Shown piece after piece: positions 7,668-15,984 of a stretch of DNA of 64,000 nt (position 1 is its first letter; every line of letters begins with the position of its first letter). The stretch comes from Desulfobacterales bacterium (GTDB lineage Bacteria; Desulfobacterota; Desulfobacteria; Desulfobacterales; JAFDDL01). The notes beneath the pieces are model-generated. The model was not told the origin of the DNA and did no database searches. It saw nothing but the letters and a program-made list of their open reading frames with translations. The stretch lies in contig JAVEYW010000013.1 of the NCBI GenBank assembly GCA_034003325.1, positions 62,001 to 126,000 on the forward strand, read 5' to 3'. A program made the translations under genes and the position numbers.

Positions 7668-10349
7668 ATGGGGCAATACAATCTGAATCGTATGTTTAAA
7701 CCGCGCCATGTTGCGGTAGTGGGGGCAAGCGAAAAAGCGGGAACCATCGGCAACGCGCTGATGAAAAATCTGATTGACGGCGGGTTTTCCGGAACGTTGC
7801 TGCCGGTGAATCCCCAACATGAAATCCTTCACGGGCATCAGTCCTTTAAATCGATTTCCGCGCTGGAAACGGAAGTGGATTTGGCGATTATCGCAACACC
7901 GATTCATGGCGTTGCAGAGATCGTGAGTGAATGCGTCGAAAAGAAGGTCGGGGGCGCCGTTATTATTTCGGCGGGGGGAAAGGAGGTTGGCAAGCAGGGC
8001 CGGAAGATCGAAGAAAAAATTCAGCGGATCGCCCATGACGGGGGGCTGCGAATCGTGGGGCCGAACTGCATGGGCATTATTCAGCCCGCGGGAAAGCTCA
8101 ATGCCAGCTTTGCTTCCGAGATGCCCGTGGCCGGGAGTCTGGCTTTTGTATCCCAGAGCGGCGCCATTTGTTCGGCGATTCTGGATCTGGCGTTTAAGGA
8201 GCATATCGGCTTCAGCCATTTTGTCAGCATCGGTTCCATGCTGGATGTTGATTTCGGCGATATGATCGATTTTCTGGGGAATGATTCCTCGGCAAAAAGC
8301 ATTCTGTTATATATCGAAAGTTTGACGAATTTCCGAAAATTCATGAGCGCGGCCCGTTCCGTTTCCCGGATCAAACCCATTATCGTTCTCAAGTCCGGCA
8401 GAAGTCCTGCTGGGGCCAAGGCCGCCGCTTCCCACACGGGCGCCATGGCCGGCGAGGATGCGGTATATGACGCTGCCTTCAAACGGGCCGGCATCGTGCG
8501 CGTGGACACCATCGAAGAACTCTTCGACTGCGCGGAGTTGATGGCGAAGCAACCGCGGCCGCGCGGCCCCCGGCTGGCGATTCTCACCAATGGCGGAGGT
8601 CCGGGCGTGATGGCGACCGACACGCTTGCCCGGTATGGACAAGAGCCCGCCCCGCTTGACGCTGAAACCTTTCAGGCGCTTGATTCCTTTCTGCCGACCT
8701 TTTGGAGCAAGGGAAACCCCATAGACATTCTCGGCGATGCTTCGGCGGAACGGTTTCACCGTGCTCTGGAGATCTGTTTTGCCTCCAAGAACCTGGACGG
8801 GGTGCTGGTCATTCTGGCGCCCCAGGCCCTTACGGATCCGCTTTCGGTGGCCGAAGTCCTGGCTTCCGCAACCAAAGGGCGCCGGTATCCGGTGTTTACC
8901 TGCTGGATGGGCGGCAAAAGCATCGAGGTTGCCGTGGAACGCTTGAATCATGCCGGAATTCCAACCTATGATACACCGGAACGGGCGGTCAGAGCCTTTC
9001 TGTATATGGTGGAGTATGCCGGAAACCTTGAAACCCTTTTGGAAATTCCACCGAAATTGACCGGGCAGATGGTGTTTGATCAGGAAAAAGCCCGAGCACT
9101 GCTTTCCCGGGCGCCCGCGCAAACCTTTATGCCGGAAACGGATTCAAAGGATTTGCTCATGGCATATGGCCTGCCCGTTATCCGGACGGAATTTGCGGCG
9201 AGCGCGTCACAAGCCGCGAGTATCGGTCGTGAATTGGGATACCCGCTGGTCATGAAGGTTCACTCTCCGGACATTTCCCACAAGACCGATGCCGGCGGGG
9301 TCCGGCTGGATTTACGTTGCGAAGCGGATGTCAGGGAATCCTTCCGCCAAATCACATTGTCTGCTCAGCGGTACAACCCCGACGCCCGAATCGAAGGGGT
9401 AACGATTCAGCCCTATTTTGCAAATCCCGATTTTGAAATTTTACTCGGCGCCAAGCGCGATGCCAATTTCGGGCCAGTGATTCTTTTCGGTATGGGCGGC
9501 ATTTTCACGGAAGTGTTAAAGGACGGTGCCTTGGGGCTCCCTCCCATGAACCGGTTGCTTGCCCGGCGGCTCATGCAGGAAACCAAAGCCTTTTCCCTGT
9601 TAAAGGGATTCCGCAACCGCCCCCCCGCGGACATGGAACGGCTCGAAGAAATGATCGTTCGGCTCTCTCAGCTCCTGATTGATTTTCCCGAAATTGCCGA
9701 GCTGGATATGAATCCCGTCTTGATCAAGAACGGCAATCCTGTTGCGGTCGATGCCCGCATACTGGTTTCACCGCTTGATGTGCCGTCCTCCCTGCATTTG
9801 GTGATCGGCCCGTATCCGGAGGAGGATGAATCCCATATGCTCAGTGTTGAGGGACACCGGATTTTTATCCGGCCCGTCAAGCCCGAGGACGTCCCCCTGT
9901 TTACGGCGTTGTTCAAGGAACTTTCCCCCACGACCATTTATTATCGTTTCTTCGGGCTGTTAAAGGAATTTAACCCCGAGATGCTGGCCCGGTTCACGCA
10001 GATCGATTACGATCGGGAGATTGCGTTGGTTGCCATTGATGAAGAGGCGCAACCCGATCGAATGCTGGGGGTTGCCAGAATCATTGGTGATCCGGATGGA
10101 AAGACGGGTGAATTTGCCGTTCTGGTAGGGGATGCCTGGCAAGGCCGGGGAATTGGTTCGACCCTGCTGGAAAAATGTCTCACAATTGCCGAAAAACGAG
10201 GGTTTAAATTGGTGCACGGCATCGTATTAAAAGAGAACAAGAACATGCTCATGCTGGGAAAAAAGTTGGGCTTTGAAATCAACAAGGATCCTGATTCCGG
10301 AGATAATGAGCTGGTTATTCATTTTGAAGGAGGCGAAGAAGGTCGCTGA
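7668..10349 (+). CDS. ADP-forming acetyl-CoA synthetase fused to a GNAT acetyltransferase domain (Pat/YfiQ-like)
   Basis: The 893-residue protein has, in order, a CoA-binding domain (about 8-105), succinyl-CoA-ligase-like domains (150-440), an ATP-grasp domain (480-700) and a C-terminal GNAT domain (735-885, acetyl-CoA loop WQGRGIGS). This is the layout of the Pat/YfiQ lysine acetyltransferases that modify acetyl-CoA synthetase. Unlike what is known for Salmonella Pat, the SHTGA motif carrying the phosphorylated histidine of ADP-forming synthetases is intact here (His256), so ligase activity may be retained: acetyl-CoA + ADP + Pi to acetate + ATP + CoA. GGGAGAG precedes the ATG. Its 3' end overlaps the convergent mscS-like gene by 31 bases. 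Whether it acts as enzyme, acetyltransferase or both cannot be decided from sequence. Confidence 0.9.
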   Translation: MGQYNLNRMFKPRHVAVVGASEKAGTIGNALMKNLIDGGFSGTLLPVNPQHEILHGHQSFKSISALETEVDLAIIATPIHGVAEIVSECVEKKVGGAVIISAGGKEVGKQGRKIEEKIQRIAHDGGLRIVGPNCMGIIQPAGKLNASFASEMPVAGSLAFVSQSGAICSAILDLAFKEHIGFSHFVSIGSMLDVDFGDMIDFLGNDSSAKSILLYIESLTNFRKFMSAARSVSRIKPIIVLKSGRSPAGAKAAASHTGAMAGEDAVYDAAFKRAGIVRVDTIEELFDCAELMAKQPRPRGPRLAILTNGGGPGVMATDTLARYGQEPAPLDAETFQALDSFLPTFWSKGNPIDILGDASAERFHRALEICFASKNLDGVLVILAPQALTDPLSVAEVLASATKGRRYPVFTCWMGGKSIEVAVERLNHAGIPTYDTPERAVRAFLYMVEYAGNLETLLEIPPKLTGQMVFDQEKARALLSRAPAQTFMPETDSKDLLMAYGLPVIRTEFAASASQAASIGRELGYPLVMKVHSPDISHKTDAGGVRLDLRCEADVRESFRQITLSAQRYNPDARIEGVTIQPYFANPDFEILLGAKRDANFGPVILFGMGGIFTEVLKDGALGLPPMNRLLARRLMQETKAFSLLKGFRNRPPADMERLEEMIVRLSQLLIDFPEIAELDMNPVLIKNGNPVAVDARILVSPLDVPSSLHLVIGPYPEEDESHMLSVEGHRIFIRPVKPEDVPLFTALFKELSPTTIYYRFFGLLKEFNPEMLARFTQIDYDREIALVAIDEEAQPDRMLGVARIIGDPDGKTGEFAVLVGDAWQGRGIGSTLLEKCLTIAEKRGFKLVHGIVLKENKNMLMLGKKLGFEINKDPDSGDNELVIHFEGGEEGR

Positions 10350-11389
10350 AGCATTAATGTCTGGGTCGGGTAAGCAAATTCGATGCCCGCGTCACCGAAC
10401 TGTTTGAGAATATCCAGATTGATGGCCTGTTGAATATCCATATAGAGCGTAAAATCCGGATCATGAACCCAGTACACAACTTCGAACTTCAGCGCGAAAT
10501 CACCATATTCTTTGAAATGGGCGCGGTCGAAGCGCGTTTTGGAATTTTTTTCAATTGCCTTGCGAATCATTTCGGGAATTTGACTGATTTTTTCATGGGG
10601 CGTTTGGTAGACCACCCCAATGGAAAAAACCACGCGCCGTTCATACATGCGCCTGTAGTTGCGAATGCGGCTTTTTAGCATATCGGCATTGGCAAAGATG
10701 AGTTGTTCTCCTGATAGGCTGCGAATTCGGGTGGTTTTCAAGCCCACATGTTCTATCGTGCCCATGTAATCGTCGATAATGATAAAATCTCCGATGACAA
10801 AGGGTTTATCCAGAACAATCGAGAAAGAGGCAAATAAATCCCCCAACACATTCTGAATGGCCAGGGCTACGGCAATACCGCTGATACCGAGCCCGGCGAT
10901 GAGAGTGGTGATGTTGAAACCTAAATTGTCCAGGCCGATTAGGAGCAGAATGATCCAGATCATCATGCGCAAAAGAAACCCGACAGAGGTCAATGTGGTG
11001 ACCGCCCCGGCATTGCTTGCTAGTTTTTGTGACCGATAGCGGTTGACCCAAAAACTCACACTATGGGTGCAAAGAACGGCGATCTGAATCAAAACGAAAA
11101 TAGCCACCGTATGGCCAAGAACGGCATTGACTTTTTCCGGAAGAGAAAGCTGCAGAGAGCCAAGATAGACGGCCAGAACAAGCAAACAGAGGATATTCAG
11201 GCGATCAATCAATTCCGCCAGTAAATTGTCCCAGATGGTGTCGGTTTTGGCGGCAAAGGCTGAGAGCTTTTTGTAGATGACGCGCCTGGCTATTTCCACG
11301 GCCAGAAAAAAGAACATCGCCATCGCGACAGCGATCAGCCATTCCACTAACTGATTGTGATAGAGGATAATTTCTGAAAACATAGGCAT
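10319..11389 (-). CDS. MscS-family mechanosensitive ion channel
   Basis: A 356-residue small-conductance mechanosensitive channel. Hydrophobic segments lie near residues 15-35, 65-85 and 90-110. The pore-lining helix with its Gly/Ala pattern (GLGISGIAVALAIQNVLGDL) lies at about 170-190, followed by the MscS beta domain (FVIGDFIII and the loop region after it). It releases osmolytes through the inner membrane on hypo-osmotic shock. The reading frame opens at ATG 11389, but GGAAGG directly abuts that codon and sits six bases before the next in-frame ATG at 11383, which is probably the true start. Convergent with the ACD/GNAT gene, with overlapping 3' ends. Confidence 0.9.
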   Translation of the reverse strand: MPMFSEIILYHNQLVEWLIAVAMAMFFFLAVEIARRVIYKKLSAFAAKTDTIWDNLLAELIDRLNILCLLVLAVYLGSLQLSLPEKVNAVLGHTVAIFVLIQIAVLCTHSVSFWVNRYRSQKLASNAGAVTTLTSVGFLLRMMIWIILLLIGLDNLGFNITTLIAGLGISGIAVALAIQNVLGDLFASFSIVLDKPFVIGDFIIIDDYMGTIEHVGLKTTRIRSLSGEQLIFANADMLKSRIRNYRRMYERRVVFSIGVVYQTPHEKISQIPEMIRKAIEKNSKTRFDRAHFKEYGDFALKFEVVYWVHDPDFTLYMDIQQAINLDILKQFGDAGIEFAYPTQTLMLQRPSSPPSK

Positions 11390-11530
11390 CCTTCCAATCG
11401 GTCTTTTCGGGAAGCTTATTCATTATGGCGCCAAATGTCAAATTTGTGAGAACTGTCGGTTGCTTACTCATTTATCCTATGCCTATCCCTGCCAGGCCGG
11501 GAGCCGGGCTGTTTGGCGGCCAAAGAATTG

Positions 11531-11574
11531 CTCCAATTAAGCACGCTTTTTCGTGCACGTTTTAATTAGAGGAG
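11531..11574. repeat. Partial copy of dispersed intergenic repeat; extended hairpin
   Basis: The core GCACG-ctttTT-CGTGC is flanked by CTCCAATTAA on the left and TTAATTAGAGGAG on the right, so the whole stretch can fold into one long stem. The core and the CTCCAAT flank match the copy at 34900-35010 in the same orientation, so this is probably a truncated member of the same repeat family. Confidence 0.55.
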
Positions 11575-11658
11575 CCGGTTTTTCCGGAAGTCGACAGTGC
11601 GTGAGAGAGCGCTAAGGACATGAAACGGAGGAGCCTAAATTTTTTTAAGTCATTTTTT

Positions 11659-11687
11659 TTGACATTACATCCGGTCGCGCATATAGA
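11659..11687 (+). promoter_or_regulatory. Sigma-70-type promoter
   Basis: TTGACA at 11659-11664 and TATAGA at 11682-11687 with a 17-base spacer, a near-ideal match. The next plus-strand gene begins at 11905, implying an untranslated leader of about 210 bases. Confidence 0.55.
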
Positions 11688-11904
11688 TTGAGATATTGGT
11701 CACTTTTTCAGGCGGGATGAACCGGCTGTTCTGGTCCGGGCTACGGATTTTAATTTTACATTACCAGGATGTTCATTATATCGTTTTATTGTTTCCTCGG
11801 CGTGACCGGTTCCCCCTGTGCCTGCTTTTAGCTATAAGGGATAGGGAGGATAACTTTATATCCGCATTGTTTACTAACGTTGTAATTTGGTTAAGGAGGC
11901 GATG

Positions 11905-12222
11905 ATGGCGAAAGGAAAATTCGTAAAAGAGGAAAAACGGCGTAGAGTCAGTTTCTCATACGAGTCAACGGAAGCCAAAGAAGTCATTCTGATGGGGGAC
12001 TTCAATAATTGGAATTCAAAGGCGCATCCGATGAAACATGATAGAAAAGGCTTGTGGAAAATATCACTCATGCTGGCTCCTGAAACATACGAGTACCGGT
12101 TTCTGGTGGACGGTGAGTGGAAAAATGATCCAAATCAGGAGAGTTGTCCCAACCCGTTCGGTACGGTCAATAATTATATCGTGGTGGTGCCGCACACCAA
12201 AAATAACAGGGGTGTTTCATAG
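11905..12222 (+). CDS. Small stand-alone glycogen-binding (CBM48/AMPK-type) domain protein
   Basis: A 105-residue protein made almost entirely of one carbohydrate-binding module of the CBM48/AMPK glycogen-binding type. MGDFNNWN near residue 33 and the stretch ETYEYRFLVDGEW near residue 62 are the characteristic strands. It has no catalytic domain and no signal peptide. It may bind stored glycogen or a glycogen enzyme in the cytoplasm; a glucan phosphorylase lies 4 kb upstream. AAGGAGG at 11893-11899 decides the start: the ATG at 11905 has five-base spacing, while the ATG at 11902 is too close and the TTG at 11887 lies upstream of the site. Confidence 0.85.
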   Translation: MAKGKFVKEEKRRRVSFSYESTEAKEVILMGDFNNWNSKAHPMKHDRKGLWKISLMLAPETYEYRFLVDGEWKNDPNQESCPNPFGTVNNYIVVVPHTKNNRGVS

Positions 12223-12630
12223 CAAACCGCTTGGAAAATTCTTACGCAGCGGGTGTCCTGATATATCGACCGGTGATTTAGGCCCTTTACCAGAAACATG
12301 CACGCTTTTGCGTGTATATTCGCCGAAGGTGAAAGATGGCTTTTATGCATCCCAGCATCCCAGCATCCCAGCATCCGGCTCTGCCGGATTAGGTGATTGA
12401 TAATAATCTTTTATATCTTGAAAATTGTCTTGTTTGCGGCGTGTATGGAATACTTGAAAAAAAATAGCTTGAAAAAAGACGGGGGTCAGCATAATTTTAC
12501 TGCATGTGCGCCGTTAATCTGAATTTTCTTTTGTGATTGGGGAGGATGGCCCTGGGGGAGAAAAGAAAATGGAAACGTTTTCGTTCTCCGTTTTATGAAC
12601 AGATTGTCATTCAAATGGGAGGCGTCTGGT
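12223..12630. other. Intergenic region with dispersed repeat
   Basis: Between the CBM48-type gene and the OmpA-type lipoprotein gene. It contains the repeat copy at 12283-12393. The rest (12400-12600) is AT-rich and probably carries the promoter of the lipoprotein gene, but no convincing -35/-10 pair was seen. Confidence 0.5.
12283..12393 (+). repeat. Dispersed 111-bp intergenic repeat, copy A
   Basis: The unit starts CCCTTTACCAGAAACATG, contains a stem ATGCACGC-tttt-GCGTGTAT, then tandem CCCAGCATC units, and ends in the hairpin TCCGGC/GCCGGA. Hand alignment with the copy at 25802-25912 gives equal length and about seven mismatches. It is intergenic and has no gene of its own. Confidence 0.8.
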
Positions 12631-13332
12631 ATGAATAAGAAATGGGTTCTGATTTTATGTGTCCTGTTTATCGGTATGGTCGGGTGTGCAAAATCTCACT
12701 TCGGTGTCACCGACCGGACCCTCATCGTGCCGCCGGAGGTTGCACAGACAGAGGAAGCCATTGCAAGTGCCAAACAATCCGAGGGTGCAACGTATTGTCC
12801 TGAAAAAATTGCACAGGCGGAAGAATTGGCCAAACAGGCAATGATCGCCTATTGGTCTTGTACGACGTGTGATGTAAGCAAGGCGATGAACATGCTGGCC
12901 CAAGCGCGGGATCTGGCAAACGAAGCGAAAGCCTGTCAGCCGCCGCCCGCACCGACCCCGCCGCCCGCCCCCGCACCGGCGCCGGTAGAAAGGCAGCCCA
13001 TTAGTTTTCATTCAGTGTATTTTGATTTCGACAAGGCGGACCTAACACCGGACGCCAAGGCGGAATTGGATCGGGCGGCCCAGACCATGATGGATAACCC
13101 GGATGTGGTGCTGGAACTGCAAGGCAACACATGTTCCATGGGGCCAGCGTCCTATAACAAGGCGTTGGGTGACCGAAGGGCCAAATCCGTGCATGATTAT
13201 TTAGTATCAAAGGGGATTAGCAGCGATCGGTTGAAAACGGTGAGTTTCGGACTGGCGCAACCGAAACACCCCAATACCACGCGGGAAGGCCGTTCCAAGA
13301 ACCGCCGGGTGGATTTGGTGATCCTCAAATAG
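12631..13332 (+). CDS. OmpA-family outer-membrane lipoprotein (Pal-like)
   Basis: A 233-residue lipoprotein: signal peptide with lipobox M-V-G-C (Cys19), a helical Ala/Lys-rich segment with two Cys pairs (about 30-105), a Pro/Ala linker (about 108-123) and a C-terminal OmpA-like peptidoglycan-binding domain (about 127-233). Such proteins tie the outer membrane to peptidoglycan. The Asp that binds diaminopimelate in the usual GHTD/HADERG motif is replaced here (GNTCSMG, Cys168), while the following Arg pair (182-183) is kept. The frame is open from 12595, but ATG 12631 is chosen because GGGAGG precedes it and it gives a proper signal peptide. A terminator-like hairpin follows the stop codon. 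Confidence 0.88.
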   Translation: MNKKWVLILCVLFIGMVGCAKSHFGVTDRTLIVPPEVAQTEEAIASAKQSEGATYCPEKIAQAEELAKQAMIAYWSCTTCDVSKAMNMLAQARDLANEAKACQPPPAPTPPPAPAPAPVERQPISFHSVYFDFDKADLTPDAKAELDRAAQTMMDNPDVVLELQGNTCSMGPASYNKALGDRRAKSVHDYLVSKGISSDRLKTVSFGLAQPKHPNTTREGRSKNRRVDLVILK

Positions 13333-13384
13333 GGTGAATACCGTTCCGCGGCTGATATTTGATAAGATTATTCAACAAACGGGT

Positions 13385-13427
13385 ACGGCTCCCCCTTGAA
13401 GAATTTAATCAGGGGGGCGCCGTTTTC
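13385..13427 (+). terminator. Terminator-like hairpin
   Basis: ACGGC-CCCCCT and AGGGGG-GCCGT can pair around a 14-base loop and are followed by TTTTCC. It lies between the convergent OmpA-type gene and livF and would end the former. Confidence 0.6.
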
Positions 13428-13449
13428 CTTCATGGCGTCTCGAAGCATG

Positions 13450-14172
13450 TCAGCCCCCGAGATATGCCTTTTTCACATCGGGATCATTCCTCAGCGCTTC
13501 GGAGGATCCCTGCACCACGATCTCGCCGGTGTCCATGACATAGCCGCGATGAGCGAACTGTAGGGCCAGTCTCGCGTTTTGCTCGATCACCAGAATGGTG
13601 ATTCCCTGGCGATTTAATTCCTTTAACGCCCGGAACAGGTCATACATCAATACCGGCGCCAGCCCCATGGACGGCTCGTCCAGAAGTAAGAACCGGCATC
13701 CGGTCATGAGGGATCTGCCCACGGCCAGCATCTGTTGCTCTCCGCCGGATAAGGATTCGCTACGCTGCCTGGCGCGTTCGAGCAGCCGGGGAAACAGAGA
13801 AAAAACCCGCTCGTAATCCGCCTTGATGCCGGAATCATTTTTCCGGGCATAAGTAGCCAGCTCCAGGTTTTCAAGGACGGTGAGATTTCCGAAAATGTGG
13901 CGGCCCTCCGGCACCAGCGAAATTTTCTTTTTGGCCACGACTTCGTGTGTTTCAACGGCAAGCAGACTTTCTCCTTCAAATTGAATGTTACCCGACACCA
14001 CGGTGGGGCCATCCGGGGGCTGCACCCGGCAGATGGAAAAAAGAGTGGTGGTTTTTCCGGCGCCGTTTGCGCCGATCAAGGTGACGATTTCTCCCTCATT
14101 CACATGAAAGGAGACGCCGTGAAGGACGTCGATGTTTCCGTACCGTACATGAAGGTTCTCGATGCTCAGCAT
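13450..14172 (-). CDS. livF: Branched-chain amino-acid ABC transporter, ATP-binding protein LivF
   Basis: A 240-residue ABC ATPase of the LivF type. The Walker A motif GANGAGKTT is near residue 33, the signature LSGGEQQ near 140 and the Walker B motif FLLLDEPSMGLAP near 160. The SMGLAP ending is typical of LivF as opposed to LivG. It pairs with LivG on the cytoplasmic face to drive uptake through LivH/LivM. It is the last gene of the livKHMGF run on the minus strand; its ATG overlaps the livG stop codon (TAATG), indicating translational coupling. The substrate may be branched-chain amino acids or, as often with these systems, other amides or carboxylates. Confidence 0.95.
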   Translation of the reverse strand: MLSIENLHVRYGNIDVLHGVSFHVNEGEIVTLIGANGAGKTTTLFSICRVQPPDGPTVVSGNIQFEGESLLAVETHEVVAKKKISLVPEGRHIFGNLTVLENLELATYARKNDSGIKADYERVFSLFPRLLERARQRSESLSGGEQQMLAVGRSLMTGCRFLLLDEPSMGLAPVLMYDLFRALKELNRQGITILVIEQNARLALQFAHRGYVMDTGEIVVQGSSEALRNDPDVKKAYLGG

Positions 14173-14939
14173 TAAATTTTCTCGTCTCCCAGGTATGCCT
14201 TGATGACCAGCGGGTTGTTCTGAATCTCTTCCGGTGTTCCCTCTGCGATGGTGGCGCCGAAATCGATCACCTTGATTCGTTGGCAGAGGCTCATGACCAC
14301 CTTCATCTGGTGCTCGATGAGAAGAATGGTCACATTGAATCTTTGATGAATGGCGCGAACCAGCTCGATCAAGTTCTGCACATCCGAGGAGTTGAGCCCG
14401 GCCGCTGGTTCATCGAGAAGAAGGAGTTTGGGCTTGAGGCTCAGCGCTCTTGCGATTTCCACACGGCGTTGCAATCCATAGGGCAGGTTGCCCGGAACCT
14501 CCCGAGCCACCTGGGAAAGCCCCAGAGAATCGAGAATCTCCATGGCAAAATTCAGAATCGCCTCCTCCCGGTTCAAAAAGCGCCGGGTACGAAAAAAAGT
14601 GTCCCATAGCCCGTAATTTAACTGGTAATGCTGAGCGATGCGAAGATTGTCCAGTACGCTCATGGCCGGCCACAGCCGAATATTCTGAAAGGTTCGACCG
14701 ATTCCCAGGCGGGTCACCTGGTGGGGTTTGAGTCCGCGGGTGTTGGTTCCGTTGAAAACGATGTTTCCCCGGCTTGCCCGGTAAAAGCCGCTGATCAGGT
14801 TGAAAATGGTGGTTTTGCCCGCGCCGTTCGGGCCGATGACGCCATAGAGTTCGTGGCCGTTCAAGGTGAGATCAAACTTCGAAACCGCGCAAAGACCGCC
14901 GAAAGATCGGGTCAGGTTCCGTATTTCCAAAAGAGGCAT
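14172..14939 (-). CDS. livG: Branched-chain amino-acid ABC transporter, ATP-binding protein LivG
   Basis: A 255-residue ABC ATPase of the LivG type with Walker A GPNGAGKTT near residue 36, the family-typical signature variant LPYGLQRRVEIARAL near 150 and Walker B LLLDEPAAGLN near 173. It forms the ATPase heterodimer with LivF. It starts 17 bases after the livM stop and overlaps the livF start. Complete, with normal family length (about 255). Confidence 0.95.
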   Translation of the reverse strand: MPLLEIRNLTRSFGGLCAVSKFDLTLNGHELYGVIGPNGAGKTTIFNLISGFYRASRGNIVFNGTNTRGLKPHQVTRLGIGRTFQNIRLWPAMSVLDNLRIAQHYQLNYGLWDTFFRTRRFLNREEAILNFAMEILDSLGLSQVAREVPGNLPYGLQRRVEIARALSLKPKLLLLDEPAAGLNSSDVQNLIELVRAIHQRFNVTILLIEHQMKVVMSLCQRIKVIDFGATIAEGTPEEIQNNPLVIKAYLGDEKI

Positions 14940-14956
14940 GCCCTATTTCCAATCGG

Positions 14957-15973
14957 TCATTTGAAGCGGTAAAAACGCTTTAATTTCGGGAAAAGATCCG
15001 ATAGCTCCCGGTTTCCCATAATTCCTTCTGGCCGGAACTGCATCAGAATAATCAGCATGAACGGCACAATCACCCATTTTAGAATCTGAAGCCCGCGAAG
15101 GGATTCCAGAAGCAGGGTAAACAGCACCGCCGCCAGGACCGCGCCGCTCAAAGACCCCATGCCGCCCAGATAGACCATGACCATGCATTCCGTAGATTTC
15201 ATGATCCCAAAGGCGTTCGGGTTGATATATCCGTAATCATGAGCGAAAAGCCCGCCCGCAAGCCCCGCGAGGCCCGAGGAGATCATAAAGGCCACCAGTT
15301 TCATTCGATTGGTGTTGACGCTCATCATCTCGGCGGCGGTTTCATCCTGGCACACGGCCATAACGCCCTTGCCCAGGGTGGAGTCGACAAAACGCCGCAG
15401 CAGCCAGAGGGTCAGAATCATGCCCGAATAAATCCACAGGAGCATCCAGGGAATGTTGAATTCCTTTTCCATGGCACGAACCACCTGGGTCATGCCCATA
15501 AATCCCCTGGGGCCGCCGATGAAATCAAGGTTTACGATGAGGGTGATAATAATGAAAATGGCCGCAATCGTGATGATGGCCAGATAATCCCCCCGGGTTC
15601 GAAAAGAGGGAATCGCCACCAATAATCCGGCCAGGGCCGCGCATACGGCACCAATAAGCAAAATAGCGGGAAATAAATAGACCGCCAGGGAAGGCGACAA
15701 CAGGGGGGCGCCGAAATATTTGCTTTCCGCGAACAAAAGCACACTGAGCACCGAGGATACATAGGCTCCCACCGCCATGAATCCGCCATGTCCGCAGGAA
15801 AATTCGCCCATATACCCGTTCACCAGGTTCAGGCTGGCCGCCAGCATCACGTTGATGCACATATAGCGAATGACCTGCTGCATATACCCGGATAGAAAAT
15901 GGGTCGCAAACAGGGTCATCAAAAGGGCAAAGAGTGCGGCGATGAGTAAGGGAAGGCTATAGTTTCGCATCAT
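14957..15973 (-). CDS. livM: Branched-chain amino-acid ABC transporter permease LivM
   Basis: A 338-residue polytopic permease with eight to ten hydrophobic segments and the LivM-type stretches NLVNGYMGEFSCGHGGFMAVGAY and RGDYLAIITIA. The frame is open much further upstream (to 16195), but that part is only a shadow of livH. The start is placed at the ATG pair at 15973, 11 bases after the livH stop, giving the usual LivM length and an N-terminal membrane helix; the ribosome site is weak, consistent with coupling to livH. It forms the channel with LivH in the inner membrane. Confidence 0.93.
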   Translation of the reverse strand: MMRNYSLPLLIAALFALLMTLFATHFLSGYMQQVIRYMCINVMLAASLNLVNGYMGEFSCGHGGFMAVGAYVSSVLSVLLFAESKYFGAPLLSPSLAVYLFPAILLIGAVCAALAGLLVAIPSFRTRGDYLAIITIAAIFIIITLIVNLDFIGGPRGFMGMTQVVRAMEKEFNIPWMLLWIYSGMILTLWLLRRFVDSTLGKGVMAVCQDETAAEMMSVNTNRMKLVAFMISSGLAGLAGGLFAHDYGYINPNAFGIMKSTECMVMVYLGGMGSLSGAVLAAVLFTLLLESLRGLQILKWVIVPFMLIILMQFRPEGIMGNRELSDLFPKLKRFYRFK

Positions 15974-15984
15974 TTTTTTTCGGT

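Larger units (their letters stand above)
11390..11904. other. Intergenic region with promoter and hairpin
   Basis: About 515 bases between the divergent mscS-like and CBM48-type genes. It holds an extended inverted repeat at 11531-11574 related to the dispersed repeat, and a good sigma-70-like promoter at 11659-11687. A frame at 11696-11905 has no ribosome site and no resemblance to a protein, so it is not called. Confidence 0.6.

Noticed and set aside
11696-11905. 69-codon open frame before the CBM48-type gene
   Set aside because: TTG start without ribosome site and an unprotein-like composition; it overlaps the real gene's ribosome site.
12345-12378. CRISPR-like tandem repeats
   Set aside because: Units are only nine to ten bases, directly adjacent and without spacers; no cas genes are present.
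12283-12393. Protein-like translation shared by the repeat copies
   Set aside because: The similar peptides (PETCTLL and ASQHPSIPASG in each copy) follow from DNA repeat similarity; there is no start codon with a ribosome site, and the frames are not conserved as genes.
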